A stretch of 48,508 nt of DNA from an uncultured Prochlorococcus sp. (lineage in GTDB: Bacteria; Cyanobacteriota; Cyanobacteriia; PCC-6307; Cyanobiaceae): NCBI GenBank assembly GCA_902520485.1, contig CABYNZ010000008.1:1-48508 (forward strand), written 5' to 3'. Below, piece after piece: positions 45,724-48,508 of this stretch. The notes beneath the pieces were generated by a model. It was not told the origin of the DNA, did no database searches, and was given only the letters and a program-made list of their open reading frames with translations. Both the position numbers and the translations under genes were made by a program. Numbering within the stretch: position 1 is the first letter of the stretch; every line of letters begins with the position of its first letter.

Positions 45724-45828
45724 TTGTGGGTATGATTTTTGAAATTTTCAGAAAAAATTACTTGAAAAAGCTTCAAATAATCATAATATGCCTTAACTGA
45801 ACAAAAACACCAATTTTTGAAATAAACC

Positions 45829-48435
45829 TTGGATCACACACTTGTTATTGTTGAAAGTCCCACCAAAGCAAAAACTATAAGAAAGTTTTTGCCCTCTAAT
45901 TATGAAGTTCTCGCTTCAATGGGACACGTTAGAGATCTTCCAAAAGGAGCTGCTGAAATACCTGCTGCGGTTAAAAAGGAAAAATGGTCAAGGATAGGAG
46001 TTAATACAACAGAGGATTTTGAACCACTTTATATAGTTCCAAAAGATAAGAAAAAGGTTGTCAAAGAGTTGAAAGATGCATTGAAAGGCGCGACCCAGCT
46101 ATTACTTGCAACTGATGAAGATAGAGAGGGAGAGAGTATTAGCTGGCATCTCCTGCAAATACTTAAGCCTAAAATACCAACTAAGAGAATGGTTTTTCAT
46201 GAAATTACGAAGAAGGCAATTAATAAAGCTTTAGACCAAACAAGAGAAATTGATATGGAACTTGTTCAGGCTCAAGAAACAAGAAGAATCTTGGATAGGC
46301 TTTTTGGATATGAATTATCTCCTTTACTTTGGAAGAAGGTAGCCCCCCGACTATCTGCTGGTCGTGTTCAATCAGTTTCTGTAAGACTTCTTGTTAGGAG
46401 AGAGAGAGAAAGAAGATCCTTTAAAAAAGCTAGTTACTGGGGGATTAAAGCTTCCCTAGTAAAAGATAATATTACTTTCGAAACTAAATTATTCAGTTTA
46501 AACGGTCAAAGAATTTCTAACGGCTCCGATTTCGATGAACAAACCGGTAAATTAAAAGAAGGAAACAAATCTTTAATAATTGGAGAAGAACAAGTAAATG
46601 ATTTATTGATGACTTTTTCCTCAGAGGATTGGTTAGTCTCAAAAATCGAAAAAAAACCATCCACTCGTAAGCCAGTTCCTCCATTTACAACAAGTACATT
46701 ACAACAAGAAGCAAATAGGAAGCTTCGATTGTCTGCAAGAGAAACTATGAGATGTGCACAAGGGCTATATGAGAGAGGTTTCATAACATATATGAGAACT
46801 GATTCAGTTCATCTCTCCCAACAAGCCACAAGAGCTGCTAGAGAATGTGTCAGTTCTATGTATGGAGAAGAATATTTATCTAACTCACCAAGACAATTTA
46901 ATTCAACTGCAAGAAATGCTCAAGAAGCACACGAAGCTATTAGGCCGGCAGGTGAGATATTTAAAACTCCAAAGGAAACTAATCTAACTGGTAGAGACTT
47001 ATCACTTTACGATTTAATTTGGAAAAGAACTGTAGCTAGTCAAATGGCGGAAGCTAGGTTAACAATGATTAATGCTGAAATTAGCGTAGGGGATGGATTA
47101 TTTAAATCAAGCGGGAAAAGTATTGATTTCGCAGGATTCTTCAGAGCTTATGTCGAGGGAAGTGATGACCCAAGTTCATCCCTTGAACAACAAGAAATTA
47201 TTCTCCCAAACTTAACAAAAGGGGCATGTCTTGAAGTTACTAATAAGGAATCTACTTTTCATGAAACTAAACCTCCTGCAAGATATACAGAGGCCGCATT
47301 AGTTAAAGTTCTTGAAAAAGAAGGGATTGGAAGACCTTCTACCTATGCCAGCATTATTGGGACCATAGTTGATAGAGGTTATGCGAATATATCTTCTAAT
47401 ACTTTGGCTCCAACTTTTACAGCTTTTGCTGTTACTGCTCTATTAGAAGAACATTTTCCTGATTTGGTTGATACTACTTTTACTGCAAAAATGGAATCTT
47501 CATTGGATGAAATATCTTCAGGCAATCTTGAGTGGCTACCATACCTCGAAACTTTCTATAAAGGTAAAAATGGTTTGGAGGTAAAGGTTCAGAAAACAGA
47601 GGGTGATATTGATGGTAAAGCTTATAGACAAGTTGATTTTGAAGATCTTCCTTGCGTAGTAAGAATAGGCTCTAACGGACCTTGGCTAGAGGGTACAAAA
47701 ATTGATGAATCTGGTAATGAAATTCAGGCTAAAGGTAATCTTCCAATGGATATTACCCCTGGAGATTTAGACATAAAACAAGTTGATCAAATCTTAAGTG
47801 GCCCATCGGATCTTGGAACTGATCCAAAAACTGGGGAAAAAGTCTTTTTGAGATTTGGCCCTTATGGACCTTACGTTCAATTGGGAAATAATGATCAAAA
47901 TAAAGCTAAACCAAGAAGAGCTTCATTACCCAAAGAGTTGAAAACTGATGATCTAACTCTAGATGAGGCTCTTGTACTTTTAAGTTTGCCTAGATTGTTA
48001 GGAGTTCATCCTGAAGGAGGAGTTGTTGAGGCTGATAGAGGAAGATTTGGCCCTTATATTAAATGGATTAAAAATGAAAATGAATCTGAAAACAGATCCT
48101 TAAAGAAAGAGGATGATGTTTTTACAGTTGATATAGAACGAGCATTAGAAATTCTTGCGATGCCAAAAATGGGTAGAGGTGGTCAAGAGGTACTTAAAGA
48201 CTTTGGAAAACCGAAAGAATTTAAAGAAAAAATTCAAATATTAAATGGAAGATATGGCGTCTATTTAAAATGTGGCAAAACTAATGTTTCGATTGCCAAA
48301 GATACTGATATAGAAAAAATTACCATAGATGACGCAGTATCTCTTTTAGAAGAAAAACTTAAAGATAAAAAAGGCGAGATTTTAAAAAAAACAAAGATTA
48401 GTAATAAAAAAACTATAAGGAAAAAGAAAAGTTAG
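45829..48435 (+). CDS. topA: DNA topoisomerase I
   Basis: Type IA topoisomerase that relaxes negative supercoils behind RNA polymerase. The 868-residue protein starts with TOPRIM (VIVESPTKAKTIRKFL, ATDEDREGESISWHL near 97-111). The catalytic Tyr321 lies in RGFITYMRTDS, and HEAIRPAG and EGIGRPSTYASII (about 500-512) follow. Classical C-terminal Cys4 zinc fingers are absent; three FGPY/GxYG-type repeats (RFGPYGPYVQLG, GRFGPYIKW, GRYGVYLK) take their place, as in other cyanobacterial TopA. The start is TTG. A lipoprotein gene begins 6 bp after the stop. Confidence 0.95.
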   Translation: MDHTLVIVESPTKAKTIRKFLPSNYEVLASMGHVRDLPKGAAEIPAAVKKEKWSRIGVNTTEDFEPLYIVPKDKKKVVKELKDALKGATQLLLATDEDREGESISWHLLQILKPKIPTKRMVFHEITKKAINKALDQTREIDMELVQAQETRRILDRLFGYELSPLLWKKVAPRLSAGRVQSVSVRLLVRRERERRSFKKASYWGIKASLVKDNITFETKLFSLNGQRISNGSDFDEQTGKLKEGNKSLIIGEEQVNDLLMTFSSEDWLVSKIEKKPSTRKPVPPFTTSTLQQEANRKLRLSARETMRCAQGLYERGFITYMRTDSVHLSQQATRAARECVSSMYGEEYLSNSPRQFNSTARNAQEAHEAIRPAGEIFKTPKETNLTGRDLSLYDLIWKRTVASQMAEARLTMINAEISVGDGLFKSSGKSIDFAGFFRAYVEGSDDPSSSLEQQEIILPNLTKGACLEVTNKESTFHETKPPARYTEAALVKVLEKEGIGRPSTYASIIGTIVDRGYANISSNTLAPTFTAFAVTALLEEHFPDLVDTTFTAKMESSLDEISSGNLEWLPYLETFYKGKNGLEVKVQKTEGDIDGKAYRQVDFEDLPCVVRIGSNGPWLEGTKIDESGNEIQAKGNLPMDITPGDLDIKQVDQILSGPSDLGTDPKTGEKVFLRFGPYGPYVQLGNNDQNKAKPRRASLPKELKTDDLTLDEALVLLSLPRLLGVHPEGGVVEADRGRFGPYIKWIKNENESENRSLKKEDDVFTVDIERALEILAMPKMGRGGQEVLKDFGKPKEFKEKIQILNGRYGVYLKCGKTNVSIAKDTDIEKITIDDAVSLLEEKLKDKKGEILKKTKISNKKTIRKKKS

Positions 48436-48441
48436 AAAATT

Positions 48442-48508
48442 ATGATTTTAAAAAAAAAAGAATTTTTTTTATTAATTTTTTTAATTTTCTTACAATCATG
48501 CTCTGGAG
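48442..48508 (+). CDS. Lipoprotein gene, N-terminal fragment
   Basis: The frame opens at an ATG and runs off the window end. The 22 visible residues are MILKKKEFFLLIFLIFLQSC and SG: three basic residues, a hydrophobic core, then the lipobox-like LQSC. It is therefore probably exported and lipid-anchored. It contains a run of A (10) and a run of T (8), a sign of extreme base bias. The downstream identity is unknown. Confidence 0.6.
   Translation, partial: MILKKKEFFLLIFLIFLQSCSG

Overview
This window is chromosomal DNA of a high-light-adapted Prochlorococcus (picocyanobacterium) or a very close relative. It is strongly AT-rich and densely packed, with many 0-20 bp gaps and stop/start overlaps. 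It carries cyanobacterial markers: chlorophyll synthase ChlG, NdhB, PipX-PipY, SepF, a naphthoquinone/plastoquinone methyltransferase, a cobalamin-pathway CobI, and a plastid/cyanobacterial-type pyruvate dehydrogenase E2. I assign the clade from protein similarity I remember, not from a search.

Layout. 1-1213: a truncated membrane-anchored protein gene, a small excisionase-like gene, a broken tyrosine-recombinase start and a cluster of TAGTGCGA repeats, all beside the tRNA-Tyr/tRNA-Thr pair. This looks like the worn remnant of an integrative element at a tRNA site. 1313-8455 (plus strand): aroQ, a MiaE-like hydroxylase, cobI, a DUF1823 gene, der, an ECF-transporter T subunit, pipX, pipY, sepF, proC. 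8452-11738 (minus): glycosyltransferase, recO, a DeoC-like gene lacking the Schiff-base lysine, and long hpf. 11783-17609 (plus): lipB, acyl-ACP synthetase, ylqD-like, pdhC (E2), queA. LipB supplies the octanoyl group that PdhC needs. 17606-21997 (minus): cysK, a long fungal-type cystathionine gamma-synthase-like enzyme, a conventional MetB/MetC-like enzyme, rpsD. 22093-24966 (plus): yidD, a glutaredoxin-like gene, murE, a short-chain dehydrogenase. 24949-27212 (minus): C-DES-like cysteine lyase, ArsM-like methyltransferase, a DUF4278 repeat protein. 27292: a perfectly palindromic NtcA-type box between divergent small genes. 27468-33024: a small membrane protein, nfu, mqo, lepA, an orphan peptide-type ABC permease, trmH. 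33121-36202: small unknown genes and a cluster of DUF393, TIGR03643-like, DUF2256 and a PhrB-family photolyase that seems to have lost its iron-sulfur ligands. 36254-48508: rsmB, a class A PBP, chlG, a PetP/DUF2862-like gene, hisF, menG, a DUF721 zinc-ribbon protein, birA, a DevA/LolD-type ATPase, ndhB, topA, and the start of a lipoprotein gene.

Most of the window is core housekeeping. I found no CRISPR array, insertion sequence, rRNA or intact prophage, and I cannot point to a clearly new multi-gene system. The best leads are the tRNA-side integrase remnant with its repeats, the cluster-less photolyase with its zinc-ribbon partner, the NtcA-type palindrome, the DeoC-like protein with an altered active site, and the two-enzyme cystathionine synthase locus.
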